From the NCBI RefSeq assembly GCF_019209835.1, contig NZ_JAHUTS010000002.1, forward strand, positions 248,001-312,000: DNA of 64,000 nt, given 5' to 3'. A model generated the notes under the pieces. The model was not told the origin of the DNA. It saw only the letters and a program-made list of their open reading frames with translations, and ran no database searches. Positions within the stretch are counted from its first letter, which is position 1. Every line of letters begins with the position of its first letter. Positions 32,932 to 42,071 of this stretch are shown one piece after another. The stretch is from Enterovibrio paralichthyis. Lineage in GTDB: Bacteria; Pseudomonadota; Gammaproteobacteria; Enterobacterales; Vibrionaceae. Both the position numbers and the translations under genes were made by a program.

Positions 32932-34785
32932 ATGGGTACCATCAGAATGACGACGGCTCAGGCGCTTGTTCGCTTCCTTGCCGCCCAGCAAATTGAGCAT
33001 GAAGGCAAGGTCGAGCCGCTATTTGGTTGTGCATTTGCCATTTTCGGCCACGGCAACGTGACCTGCCTTGGGCAACAGCTGTACGAGAACCAGTCGGTGT
33101 TTCCGACCTGGCGGGGGCAAAACGAACAATCCATGGCACTTGCTGCAGTGGCCTATGCCCGTGCCAACCAGCGTCGACGCATCGGCATTGCAACCTCCTC
33201 TGTCGGCCCAGGCGCATCCAACATGGTGACCGCCGCAGGCGTGGCACATACCAACCGCCTCCCCCTTTTGCTGTTGTGTGGCGATACGTTCCAGTCGCGG
33301 TTGCCAGACCCTGTGCTGCAGCAGACCGAGCATTTCTCCAATCCATCACTCACTGTGAACGATGCATTTAAAGCCGTAACCCGCTACTGGGATCGCATCA
33401 CGACGCCTTCCCAGCTACTGGTTTCCTTGCCACAGGCTATCGCGACCATGCTGGATCCCGCAGACTGCGGCCCCGCCATGATTGGCCTGCCGCAGGATGT
33501 TCAGGGGCATGCGTGGGATTTCCCTGAAGCCTTTTTCGCGCCGCGCGTGCACCGTATCCGCCGTCCACAACCGGAGCTGGCAGACATTGAAGCTGCCGCA
33601 GAGGCCCTTCGCCGCGCTAAACGCCCAATGATCATTGCTGGCGGTGGTGTGGTTTATTCGGGAGCACGGGATGCCCTTATCGAATTTGCAGAGAAGCACC
33701 AAATCCCAGTTGTCAGCACCATCGCTGGCCGCACGCTTCTCAACGATGATCATCCGTTGCACGGCGGCCCAATTGGCACCACAGGCTCAGACAGCGCCAA
33801 TCACATTGCCAATGAAGCCGATGTAGTACTGGCCGTTGGCACACGTTTGCAGGATTTCACCACCGGTTCTTGGACGGTATTCCGCAACCCGGATTTCAAA
33901 CTCATCACCATTAACGTTGGCAGGCACGACGCCAGCAAACACTTGGCGCAAACGGTAATTGGCGATGCGCGGGACTCTCTGCTGCAGCTCGATAAACAGC
34001 TGGAAGCATGGCAAACAGAATCTAACTGGATTGAATATTGCCAAAAAGAAAAGGCAGCCTGGGATGACATCGTTAACAGCCGGACAGCCGCAACGGATAC
34101 CGCCCTGCCTTCCTATGCGCAGGTGGTTAATAAGGTGAATTACCTCACTGACGAGGGAGACCGCGTTATTACCGCCGCCGGTGGCCTGCCGGCGGAAATT
34201 GCCATGAACTGGCAGACCCGCTTTCCTGATTCGCTGGATGTGGAATTCGGTTTTTCCTGCATGGGTTATGAAATCGCCGCAGGTTGGGGTAACAAAATCG
34301 CGCGGCCAGAGCATGAATCCATCGTCATGGTCGGTGATGGCTCTTACCTGATGATGAATTCCGACATCTACAGCTCGGTACTCACTGGTCACAAGATGAT
34401 TGTGGTGGTGTGTGATAACGGCGGCTTCGCGGTTATCCGCAAGCTGCAAACCAATACCGGCAACACAGCATTTAACAACCAACTGGAAGATTGCACCACG
34501 GAGCGCGACTACCCGCTCCCCCGTGTTGATTTTGTCAGCCATGCCAAAGGGCTTGGAGCGCGGGCCGAGAAAGTCACTCACCTCAACGATTTTGAGCAAG
34601 CCTTCGCCCGTGCCAAAGCCGCCGACCGCACTTATGTGCTGGTTGTTGATATCGACGATACCAAATGGTCAACCTGCGATGCCTGGTGGGAAGTGGGGCT
34701 GGCGCAGGAAACCGATAACCCAAGCATTATTGAAGCGCGGGATAACTGGGAAAAAGGACGCAAACACCAGCGTCGTGGCGTTTGA
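32932..34785 (+). CDS. iolD: Trihydroxycyclohexane-1,2-dione hydrolase (ThDP-dependent)
   Basis: Opens the ring of 3D-trihydroxycyclohexane-1,2-dione to give 5-deoxy-glucuronate. 617 residues with the three domains of thiamine-diphosphate enzymes. The catalytic Glu region is near TWRGQNEQSMALAAVAYA, and the ThDP/Mg motif GDGSYLMMNSDI ends in VVVCDNGGF. AGGAG precedes the ATG by seven bases. First gene of the plus-strand cyclitol operon, divergent from the importer, and the only iolD in the window, so both inositol branches depend on it. Confidence 0.95.
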   Translation: MGTIRMTTAQALVRFLAAQQIEHEGKVEPLFGCAFAIFGHGNVTCLGQQLYENQSVFPTWRGQNEQSMALAAVAYARANQRRRIGIATSSVGPGASNMVTAAGVAHTNRLPLLLLCGDTFQSRLPDPVLQQTEHFSNPSLTVNDAFKAVTRYWDRITTPSQLLVSLPQAIATMLDPADCGPAMIGLPQDVQGHAWDFPEAFFAPRVHRIRRPQPELADIEAAAEALRRAKRPMIIAGGGVVYSGARDALIEFAEKHQIPVVSTIAGRTLLNDDHPLHGGPIGTTGSDSANHIANEADVVLAVGTRLQDFTTGSWTVFRNPDFKLITINVGRHDASKHLAQTVIGDARDSLLQLDKQLEAWQTESNWIEYCQKEKAAWDDIVNSRTAATDTALPSYAQVVNKVNYLTDEGDRVITAAGGLPAEIAMNWQTRFPDSLDVEFGFSCMGYEIAAGWGNKIARPEHESIVMVGDGSYLMMNSDIYSSVLTGHKMIVVVCDNGGFAVIRKLQTNTGNTAFNNQLEDCTTERDYPLPRVDFVSHAKGLGARAEKVTHLNDFEQAFARAKAADRTYVLVVDIDDTKWSTCDAWWEVGLAQETDNPSIIEARDNWEKGRKHQRRGV

Positions 34786-34805
34786 GAACAACAAGGAGTA
34801 AAGGC

Positions 34806-35981
34806 ATGTTTAATGAAGAGATGCATTTCGAAACGCCCATTCGCTGGGGAATGGTTGGCGGCGGCCGGGGCAGTGAAATCGGTTATTCACACCGCGCTGC
34901 CGCGCAGCGGGACAGACTGTTCCAGTTCGTGGCCGGTGCGTTGGATATTGACCCAGACCGTTGCCGCGATTTTGGCGTCAACCTTGGTTTGGATCCTGAG
35001 CGCTGCTATCCCGATTACAAAACCATGTTCGCGGAAGAAGCGAAACGTGAAGACGGCATTCAGGCAGTGTCTATCGCCACGCCCAACGCCACCCACCATG
35101 AAATTGCTAAAGCCGCACTGGAAGCGGGCTTGCATGTTGTGTGCGAAAAACCCGTGACCATTCATGTCGAAGATGCCATTGAACTGAAAGCACTGGCGCA
35201 ACAGCAAAACAAAATGCTGGCAGTGATGTACGGTTACACCGGCTTTCCCATGGTACAGCAGGCACGTGAAATGGTTCAGCGCGGCGATATTGGTGCGGTG
35301 CGCGTGGTGCAGATGTCCTTCGCCCATGGGTTTCATAACACCGAAATTGAAAAAAACAGCCCGGGTGCAAAATGGCGCATGAATCCGGAAGTCTCTGGGC
35401 CCAGTTTTATCATTGGTGATTGCGGTACACATCCTTTCTACATGGCAGGCATGATCACCGGGCTGAAAGTGAAATCCCTGATGTGTTCGCGCCAGAGCTT
35501 TATTCCTTCCCGCGCGCCCTTGGAAGACAACGCCCACATCGTCTTCCAATTTGAAGGTGGTGCCGTCGGCACGTTATGGGCGAGCGCGATCAACAGTGGC
35601 TCCATGCACCAGCAGAAAATCCGCATCGTCGGTGAAAAAGCGAGCCTTGAGTGGTGGGACGAATATCCCAACCAGCTTCGTTACGAAGTTCAGGGCGAGC
35701 CGGTACGGATTCTGGAACGCGGTATGGGCTATCTCTACAACGATGATCCGGGTGTCAGCGCAAACCGTCAGGGTGGCGGCCATGCTGAGGGCTTTTTCGA
35801 ATCATGGGCGAACCTTTATCACCGCTATGCACTGGCAATTGACGCCTTTGACCGTGGCGATCACGCCTTCCTGGAAACCCATTGGTATCCGGATATCGAC
35901 GGCGGCATTGATGGCGTGAAAATGGTGAACGCCTGTGTCCGGTCAGCGGATAACGGCGCAGTGTGGGTGGATTATGACTGA
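34806..35981 (+). CDS. Gfo/Idh/MocA-family cyclitol dehydrogenase 1
   Basis: 391 residues, longer than the IolG at 23256. The Rossmann motif is GMVGGGRGSEIGYSHR, the triad Lys lies in VVCEKPVTIH, and GDCGTHPFYMAG carries the catalytic Asp and His. The longer form with YGYTGFPMVQQAREMV resembles enzymes acting on scyllo- or chiro-inositol and related keto-sugars; the exact isomer cannot be read. The ATG at 34806 has AAGGAG upstream. The stop overlaps the iolC start (ATGACTGA), indicating coupling. Confidence 0.85.
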   Translation: MFNEEMHFETPIRWGMVGGGRGSEIGYSHRAAAQRDRLFQFVAGALDIDPDRCRDFGVNLGLDPERCYPDYKTMFAEEAKREDGIQAVSIATPNATHHEIAKAALEAGLHVVCEKPVTIHVEDAIELKALAQQQNKMLAVMYGYTGFPMVQQAREMVQRGDIGAVRVVQMSFAHGFHNTEIEKNSPGAKWRMNPEVSGPSFIIGDCGTHPFYMAGMITGLKVKSLMCSRQSFIPSRAPLEDNAHIVFQFEGGAVGTLWASAINSGSMHQQKIRIVGEKASLEWWDEYPNQLRYEVQGEPVRILERGMGYLYNDDPGVSANRQGGGHAEGFFESWANLYHRYALAIDAFDRGDHAFLETHWYPDIDGGIDGVKMVNACVRSADNGAVWVDYD

Positions 35982-37047
35982 GTCCATCCAACTTTCCGGC
36001 TGGGAAGCGAATAACGACCGCGACATCGACGTTATTTGTCTGGGTCGCGCTGGGGTTGATTTCTATGGCGCCACAGACGGCGCAGATTTTAACGCTGAGC
36101 CAGGCTTTAAAAAGTGTGTCGGCGGTTCCCCGGCCAATGTGGCTATTGGATTAGCAACGCTTGGAGCCAAGGCTGGTTTTATTTCCTGCCTGACCGACGA
36201 CGCACAAGGCCGCTACGTGCGCGCCTACATGGAAGGCAAAGGCATCAATCTCGACGGTGTGGCGACACTCTCCGGAGAATATCGCACAAGCCTTGCCGTT
36301 GCAGAACTTCGCCCAGAGCCAGAGGTGGTGATCTACCGGAACAACGCCGCTGATCTCGCTTTGTCGGTGGAACACATTGACAGCCATTTCATCAGTAATG
36401 CCCGCTGTCTGTTCGTTTCCGGCACCGCGCTTTCCACCAGCCCTTCACGGGAAGCGACCATCTGTGCCATGCAAATGGCACAGATGGCAGGCACTTTGGT
36501 TGTGCTGGATCTCGACTATCGCCCTTACTCATGGGCATCCGCTGAAGATCCTCCTCATCTATACCGACTCGCGGCCTCGTTCAGCGATGTGGTGATCGGC
36601 AACCGCGAAGAATTTGCAGTCATGGGATTCCCTCATGACATTGAAGAAAGACATGTCAGTGCGGCTTCGGAACTTCTAAGTGGCAACACAGAACTTGTCA
36701 TTGTCAAAGGCGGCGCGGAAGGGTGCGAAGTGTTCGGGCTGGACGGTAACAACAATCTCACCGGCCTTTCTCAAGCAATATTTCAGGTAGAAGCGCGAAA
36801 ACCCTATGGTGCAGGCGATGCCTTCGCTGCTGCCCTTTTATTTGGTTTGCTGAATAACTGCACATTACAAGATGCCGTTGCCATGGGCGCCGCCAACGCC
36901 GCTATCAATGTCACCGGCGATACTTGCGCCGATGCCATGTCGGATCTCGAATCCCTCAAAGCTTTCATGCTGAGTCGCAGCTACCAATTCTCAAGCACCG
37001 TCTTAAACCAAGGTGTGACAACGTCACATAAAGTAATCAAGGAGTGA
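35974..37047 (+). CDS. iolC: 5-dehydro-2-deoxygluconokinase, kinase-only form
   Basis: 357-residue PfkB-family kinase. Motifs are VICLGRAGVDFYG at the N-terminus, VGGSPANVAIGLATLG, and YGAGDAFAAALLFG with the catalytic Asp near the C-terminus. Unlike the homologue at 21073-23001 it has no DUF2090 domain; a class II aldolase gene two places downstream supplies the cleavage step. The ATG at 35974 overlaps the previous stop. The longer frame from 35935 lies inside the previous gene and is unlikely. Confidence 0.92.
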   Translation: MTESIQLSGWEANNDRDIDVICLGRAGVDFYGATDGADFNAEPGFKKCVGGSPANVAIGLATLGAKAGFISCLTDDAQGRYVRAYMEGKGINLDGVATLSGEYRTSLAVAELRPEPEVVIYRNNAADLALSVEHIDSHFISNARCLFVSGTALSTSPSREATICAMQMAQMAGTLVVLDLDYRPYSWASAEDPPHLYRLAASFSDVVIGNREEFAVMGFPHDIEERHVSAASELLSGNTELVIVKGGAEGCEVFGLDGNNNLTGLSQAIFQVEARKPYGAGDAFAAALLFGLLNNCTLQDAVAMGAANAAINVTGDTCADAMSDLESLKAFMLSRSYQFSSTVLNQGVTTSHKVIKE

Positions 37048-37050
37048 ATC

Positions 37051-37908
37051 ATGGGTAAGCACATCCCCCCTTTCGACAACCGCAACGAGCCAGTGATTGG
37101 CGTGAATGACGACACCACTCCTCTGTGCTACTTCAACCCGGTGAAACTCTCGCAAGGGGAAACTTATCAATACCAACTCGAAGGTTATGAATCAGCCGTT
37201 GTGTTGGCGGGCGGCACCTGCGACATAACAGTCGATGGCGAAACCTTTGCAAGTATCGGAAAGCGCAAATCGGTTTGGGATGGTGACCCTGCCGCGGTCT
37301 ATGTGCCAGTTGGCAGCACCGCGCTTATTACCTGCGTTTCTGAGACGGCGGACGTGTTGGTTGCGGGTGGGCGCTACGAACCGGAAGAAGGTCGCGAGTT
37401 TGCGCCTTTCGCCGTGCAACCGGAAGAGACTGACAAGGTGCAGTACGGCAGCGATGACACCAAAACCCACCGCAAAATCAAGCATGTTCTCGGTCAGAAA
37501 AATGCCGATAAACGTGGGCGATTGCTGGTGAGTGAACTCTTTACCGTCGGCGCGGGAGGCTGGTCTGGTTTTCCACCCCACAAACACGATGAAGAACGCC
37601 CACCGATGGAAACCCGTTATGAGGAGGTTTACCAGTTCCGTTTCAATCCGGATCATGGCTTTGGGGCGCAGTTCCTTTACGAACATGAGGACGATTTTGG
37701 GCCGGTCTACCATGTGCGCACTGGCAGCGTGATTGCGATAGACAAGGGCTATCACCCTTCTGTCGCCGCCCCAGGTTACGAGATGTACTACTTCACCATT
37801 ATTGTCGGCGAGAAAAATCCTTCTCTGGTGCAATACTTCGATCCCCACCATGAGTATCAGGTTCATACCATTCCGGGCATCAAAGACATGATTGCCAAAT
37901 TCAAATAG
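37051..37908 (+). CDS. iolB: 5-deoxy-glucuronate isomerase, second copy
   Basis: 285-residue double cupin. The active-site segments are PPHKHD (175-180), EEVYQFRF (191-198) and KGYHPS (232-237), equivalent to those of the copy at 6126-6935, but overall similarity is modest. It starts 3 bases after iolC and is followed by the class II aldolase gene at 12 bases. Either functional redundancy or action on a stereoisomer of the substrate would explain two copies. Confidence 0.92.
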   Translation: MGKHIPPFDNRNEPVIGVNDDTTPLCYFNPVKLSQGETYQYQLEGYESAVVLAGGTCDITVDGETFASIGKRKSVWDGDPAAVYVPVGSTALITCVSETADVLVAGGRYEPEEGREFAPFAVQPEETDKVQYGSDDTKTHRKIKHVLGQKNADKRGRLLVSELFTVGAGGWSGFPPHKHDEERPPMETRYEEVYQFRFNPDHGFGAQFLYEHEDDFGPVYHVRTGSVIAIDKGYHPSVAAPGYEMYYFTIIVGEKNPSLVQYFDPHHEYQVHTIPGIKDMIAKFK

Positions 37909-37920
37909 CGGGAGTCCATC

Positions 37921-38757
37921 ATGCTGGTGAATTTAACCGATTTGCTCCCTGCCGCAGCCGCCTCCGACGGCGCTGTCGCCTGTTGCAACGTGTTTGGCAT
38001 TGAAGAAGCGCAGGCAGTCATTGCCGCGGCAGAGACACTGGATCTTCCGGTGATCCTGGCCGTAAACAAAGACATGGTGGATTTGGCAGGTGTCGAAGCC
38101 ATGGCGGGGTTGTTATTGCCGATGGCGAAAGCCAGCACATCCAGAGTGTGTGTGCACCTCGACCACTGCTATGAAGAAGCGATTGTTTACCGCGCTATCC
38201 ACGCTGGGTTCAGCTCCGTGATGTTTGACGGCTCCCAGTTGCCATTGGCAGAAAATATACGCCGCACCCAACAGGTGGTACAGGTCGCCCATGCCGTGGG
38301 TGTATCCGTCGAAGGTGAATTGGGCTCCGTCCCCTATCAAGAAGGTCGGGATCACATTAAATCTGCCCTCACCCTGCCGGATGAAGCTGCCGTCTTTGCT
38401 GTGCAGAGCGGTGTGGATGCCATGGCCATTTCCATCGGCAACGTCCACCGCATGACCGAAGCGGGCAGCCCGATTGACTACACTCTGCTCGAAGAGATTG
38501 AAAAGCTGACACAGTTACCACTGGTGATCCATGGCACTACCGGCATCGCTGAAAGCGATTTACGCACCCTCAAAACACACAGAGTGGCTAAATTCAATGT
38601 AGGCACCACGCTTCGCATGGCGTTTGGCAATGCCATCCGCAGTGAAATGGAAGTGTCACCGGATAAATATGACCGCCAGTATTTCGCTTCCCGCGCTTTG
38701 CCAGCACTCAAGGAAGAGGCAATGCGGGTTCTGACACTGCTGGCACCTAGCCGCTAA
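37921..38757 (+). CDS. Class II ketose-bisphosphate aldolase, probable IolJ-type
   Basis: 278 residues, fructose-bisphosphate aldolase class II family. Zinc ligands and catalytic residues are visible: HLDHCYEEA, MFDGSQLP, VEGELGSVPYQEG, ISIGNVHRM and IHGTTGIAESDL, with KFNVGTTLR binding phosphate. In this operon it should cleave 5-dehydro-2-deoxy-phosphogluconate to dihydroxyacetone phosphate and malonate semialdehyde, doing the job performed by DUF2090 in the other branch. GGGAG precedes the ATG. Confidence 0.88.
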   Translation: MLVNLTDLLPAAAASDGAVACCNVFGIEEAQAVIAAAETLDLPVILAVNKDMVDLAGVEAMAGLLLPMAKASTSRVCVHLDHCYEEAIVYRAIHAGFSSVMFDGSQLPLAENIRRTQQVVQVAHAVGVSVEGELGSVPYQEGRDHIKSALTLPDEAAVFAVQSGVDAMAISIGNVHRMTEAGSPIDYTLLEEIEKLTQLPLVIHGTTGIAESDLRTLKTHRVAKFNVGTTLRMAFGNAIRSEMEVSPDKYDRQYFASRALPALKEEAMRVLTLLAPSR

Positions 38758-38780
38758 TTCATCATCAACAAGGAGAGAGC

Positions 38781-39947
38781 ATGAGCAAGGCAACTAAAAC
38801 GCTGGGACGCAGACTGAGACTGGGCGTGATTGGCGGAGGGCCAGATTCCTTTATCGGCGCAATTCACCGCTCGGCCGCCACCATGCACGAGGAGTTTGAA
38901 GTCGTTGCCGGTGTGTTCTCCTCTAACCCTGAGCGCTCTGTTGAAGCAGGAAAGGCCATGGGCATTGCTCGCCCTTATGCCGACCCGTATGCACTGTTCG
39001 AAGGGGAAGCCGCTCAAGCTGAGCCTATCGACGCCCTTGCTATCATGACGCCCAACAATAGTCACTATGCATTGGCATGCCAGGCGCTTGAAGCCGGGCT
39101 CCACGTTTTCTGCGAAAAGCCCCTGACGATGTCAGAGCAGGAAGCCGTCGAACTAGTTGCACTGGTCAAACGCACCGGGAAACGCTTTTGCGTCGCCTAC
39201 GGTTACAGCGGCTATGCCATGGTTAGACAAGCGCGGGATATGGTCGCGTCTGGTGATATTGGCGACATCACTATGGTGCAAAGCAATTATGTTCAGGGGC
39301 ACCTTGCCGAACTTACAGAAGCTGAACGCAATGGCAACAACTGGCACATGGATCCTTCCATTGCAGGGCCATCGCTGATCCTCGGCGATATCGCCACCCA
39401 TAGTTATCACCTGACATCCTATGTTGTCGGCATGGAAGCGAGCGAATTGGCTGCGGATGTGACCTCCGTTGTTGAAGGCCGTGCGGCCGACGATTACTGC
39501 GGCATTTTGCTTCGTTATCCCAACAAAGCACGTGGTGTTTTCTGGGTGACGCAAGCCGCTGCAGGGGGTGTGCATGGACTCAGCTTTACGGTTTACGGCA
39601 CCAAAGGCGGGCTTGAGTGGCATCAGGAACAGCCAAACGAGCTAATCGTCAGGCCAATCGACAAACCTGCCTATATCCTGACAAAGGGCGGCAACGGTTT
39701 ATCCGCCGCAGGCCGTCACGGTGGTCATGTTGCTATCGGACACCCTGAAGGTTACCGCGAAGCGTTTGCCAATCTGTATCTGGATTTTGCATCTAACATC
39801 ATCGATGACATGACAGGCACACGGCCCGATCCGCTCACTTTGTGGAACCCGACTGTAGAGGATGGTGCAAATGGCATGGCCTTCGTTTATGCCGCCGTCC
39901 GTTCCCGGGACAACGAAGGTCTGTGGGAAACGCTAAATACGGTATGA
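38781..39947 (+). CDS. Gfo/Idh/MocA-family cyclitol dehydrogenase 2
   Basis: 388 residues, paralogous to the product of 34806-35981. The Rossmann motif is GVIGGGPDSFIGAIHR, the triad Lys is in VFCEKPLTMS, and GDIATHSYHLTSYVVG carries Asp and His. YGYSGYAMVRQARDMV parallels the sister protein, so the two may act on different inositol isomers or in sequence. It is last in the six-gene operon; AAGGAGAG precedes the ATG. I see no strong terminator after it; the copper promoter begins 98 bases later. Confidence 0.85.
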   Translation: MSKATKTLGRRLRLGVIGGGPDSFIGAIHRSAATMHEEFEVVAGVFSSNPERSVEAGKAMGIARPYADPYALFEGEAAQAEPIDALAIMTPNNSHYALACQALEAGLHVFCEKPLTMSEQEAVELVALVKRTGKRFCVAYGYSGYAMVRQARDMVASGDIGDITMVQSNYVQGHLAELTEAERNGNNWHMDPSIAGPSLILGDIATHSYHLTSYVVGMEASELAADVTSVVEGRAADDYCGILLRYPNKARGVFWVTQAAAGGVHGLSFTVYGTKGGLEWHQEQPNELIVRPIDKPAYILTKGGNGLSAAGRHGGHVAIGHPEGYREAFANLYLDFASNIIDDMTGTRPDPLTLWNPTVEDGANGMAFVYAAVRSRDNEGLWETLNTV

Positions 39948-40044
39948 CCCCAAATGCACTAAGATAAATACGCATCACTTTGTTCAAATTTGCGGCACGC
40001 GTGACGAATGTTTAGCCGCAAATGAATAATTTGAATTGAAAATA

Positions 40045-40075
40045 TTGACCTTACCTTAGGGGTAAGGTTTACACT
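40045..40075 (+). promoter_or_regulatory. CueR/MerR-type metal-responsive promoter
   Basis: The -35 TTGACC (40045-40050) and -10 TACACT (40070-40075) are 19 bases apart, the over-long spacer that MerR-family activators correct. The spacer holds the dyad ACCTTACC-TTAG-GGTAAGGT (40048-40067), close to copper-responsive CueR sites. No merR-type gene is in the window, so CueR must act from elsewhere. Confidence 0.85.
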
Positions 40076-40106
40076 CTCACTCAGTTTGTTTAACCATTGT
40101 AGTCAG

Positions 40107-40496
40107 ATGCGTATATCCAAAATCAGAACATACTGGATTTCAATCTTCAGCGTGATAGCCATGCTGATGTCCGGTATTGCGTCTGGCGCAACCATGACCA
40201 TGATGGATATGCAGCCCCAGCAACATCAATCGATGAGCGGCTGCAGTATGGAAACAATGGCTGATAACCCGCACGCCAAGCACATGGCGAAGGTTGCCCA
40301 ATCCGCACCTGAGTGCGGTTCAGAATCCGGCATGAGCCACGACTGCTGCCCAGCCACCTGTTTCAGCGCATTCGCGTTTCTGACCACAGAATCCCAATCC
40401 CCACAGCATAAAACCAAGCTGGCACTGATCAACTCTGATCAGCGCATCGCTATAATCGAACGCCCCCAATCTCTCTACCGACCACCGATAGCCTAA
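40107..40496 (+). CDS. Small secreted Met/His/Cys-rich protein of the copper locus
   Basis: 129 residues. A signal peptide spans about residues 1-27 (...MLMSGIASGA). The mature chain is rich in potential copper ligands: MTMMDMQPQQHQSMSGCSM, KHMAKV, then ECGSES, SHDCCPATC. The C-terminal 40 residues are plain. The ATG at 40107 fits the promoter (-10 at 40070-40075); the in-frame TTG at 40086 would be leaderless. I know no exact family. Position directly behind a CueR-type promoter and ahead of cusCBA suggests periplasmic copper binding or sensing. Confidence 0.72.
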   Translation: MRISKIRTYWISIFSVIAMLMSGIASGATMTMMDMQPQQHQSMSGCSMETMADNPHAKHMAKVAQSAPECGSESGMSHDCCPATCFSAFAFLTTESQSPQHKTKLALINSDQRIAIIERPQSLYRPPIA

Positions 40497-40516
40497 ATCC
40501 AACACATCCAGATTCG

Positions 40517-40598
40517 TTTGAAATCAACGCACGTAGCGCTGATGGTGAGTTATAGCATCGCTATATCCGCGCTTTCCTGACGCTACCTGAATTTCAAA
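40517..40598. repeat. Nested inverted repeats between the small copper protein and cusC
   Basis: Three pairs of arms share one centre: TTTGAAAT/ATTTCAAA (40517, 40591), GTAGCG/CGCTAC (40533, 40581) and TATAGC/GCTATA (40551, 40560). In RNA they would form one long stem with internal loops. There is no T run. It may be a stability or attenuation element in the leader of cusC, or a small palindromic insertion. Confidence 0.55.
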
Positions 40599-40687
40599 TC
40601 GATTGGATCACCTGCTGTTCTGCGCCACTACACGGCGTGGAGTGTGTTTTCGCGTCATCTTTCGGCGCGTAGAAAATGGATTTAGCT

Positions 40688-42049
40688 ATGACATTCAAAC
40701 CTTGTTTGCTGGCGCTTTCTGTCAGCACAATGGTCTTGGCGGCATCCCCCGCACAAGCCCATAACGCTTCAGTGCAAATGAGCCCGGTTGCCAGCCAGAC
40801 TTCACTGACACAACTGATTGAGAAAGCGTTGGCTTATGACGCCAGCCGCAAGCAGTTTTATGCCCAATCCGAGGCCATGCGCGAATCTGGCATTGCCAGC
40901 GCAACCCTGATGGACCCTAAGCTCAAATTCGGCGTAGGAGGTCTGCCAACTGACAGCTTCCGCTTCGATCAAGACCCAATGACTAACATTTCCGTTGGCC
41001 TGATGCAGCAATTCGAACGCGGCGATACCCTTTCGCTGCAGGAGAAAAAAGCCAACCAGCAGGCTGATGGAATGTCGCTGCAAATTGCTGCCCGTGAACG
41101 TGAAGTTGCCAATGCCATTACGCAACTTTGGCTGGAACTCGGTTATCAGCAACAGGCGGAATCAATTCTGAAAGAAAACCAGCGCCTGATGCGTGAACTG
41201 GCAAACTTCATTCAAACGAATTATTCGATTGGAAAGAATGAAGCGCAGGATCTGCTGAACGCCCAGCTTCAGGTCAGCAAGCTGGATGAAAAACTCCAGG
41301 CCAATGCCCAAATGCAGCGTCGCATTACCTCCCAGCTTTCTGAATGGTTGGGTGCGGAGTGGCTGCAACATGCCGGAAAACTGCAAACCTCAAACCAGCT
41401 GCCATGGACAACTCTGGCTGAGCGTCTTGGCAATACAAACCAGACCAAACACTTCACCCTGCTGGCTGATCATCCCATGGTAAAAATGGCAGATACCGCC
41501 ATCGCCGTGAGCAAAACCCAGGTCGATTTGGCCGAACAAGCCTACGCCCCTCAGTTCGGGGTGGAAGTGATGTATGCCTACCGCCAGGCAAATGGCATGA
41601 ATGGTCAGCCAGCACCGGATTTGGTCAGCGCTTATGTGACGCTCGACATTCCTCTGTTCACCGAAAACCGTCAGGACAAAACCCTTGCTGCCGCCCAGTA
41701 TCAAGTCGGTGCAAGCCAGTCCCAGAAAGATCTTCTCCTCGCCCAGATGAACGCCAAGGTCAATGCCTTGCTGGTTGACCGCGAGAACCTGGAACAGCGC
41801 CTCTCCCGCTACAACAACACCCTGATTTCGCAGGCCAAAGCCCGCACGCAGGCGGTTGAGCGCGGATACCAGAACAACACGGCGCAATTCAGTGATGTGA
41901 TAGCAGCAACCAGTGACGAACTGGCGCTCGCGCTGGAAAAACAACGCCTTATCACCGATCTGAATCTGGTCAGCAGCAACCTCGCCGCTTTGTTGGGTGG
42001 CTTTGACTACCAAACCAGCACACCTGTCATCCAGACAATGAACCAGTGA
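40688..42049 (+). CDS. cusC: Outer-membrane efflux channel CusC (TolC family)
   Basis: 453 residues. The signal peptide ends at PAQA (about residue 24). Two outer-membrane efflux domains follow, rich in Gln/Ala coiled-coil helices (for example QLWLELGYQQQAESILKENQ and QAKARTQAVERGYQNNTAQF). It would form the outer-membrane exit of a CusCBA pump. There is no lipobox, unlike E. coli CusC. The start could be ATG at 40676 or 40688; I prefer the second, as GGA lies upstream and the signal peptide is better. cusB starts 22 bases later. Confidence 0.88.
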   Translation: MTFKPCLLALSVSTMVLAASPAQAHNASVQMSPVASQTSLTQLIEKALAYDASRKQFYAQSEAMRESGIASATLMDPKLKFGVGGLPTDSFRFDQDPMTNISVGLMQQFERGDTLSLQEKKANQQADGMSLQIAAREREVANAITQLWLELGYQQQAESILKENQRLMRELANFIQTNYSIGKNEAQDLLNAQLQVSKLDEKLQANAQMQRRITSQLSEWLGAEWLQHAGKLQTSNQLPWTTLAERLGNTNQTKHFTLLADHPMVKMADTAIAVSKTQVDLAEQAYAPQFGVEVMYAYRQANGMNGQPAPDLVSAYVTLDIPLFTENRQDKTLAAAQYQVGASQSQKDLLLAQMNAKVNALLVDRENLEQRLSRYNNTLISQAKARTQAVERGYQNNTAQFSDVIAATSDELALALEKQRLITDLNLVSSNLAALLGGFDYQTSTPVIQTMNQ

Positions 42050-42071
42050 TCAGTTAACGAGGAAAAGAACA

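Noticed and set aside
33787..34599. 270-codon open frame antisense to iolD
   Set aside because: Shadow of the well-supported ThDP enzyme; no recognisable motif.
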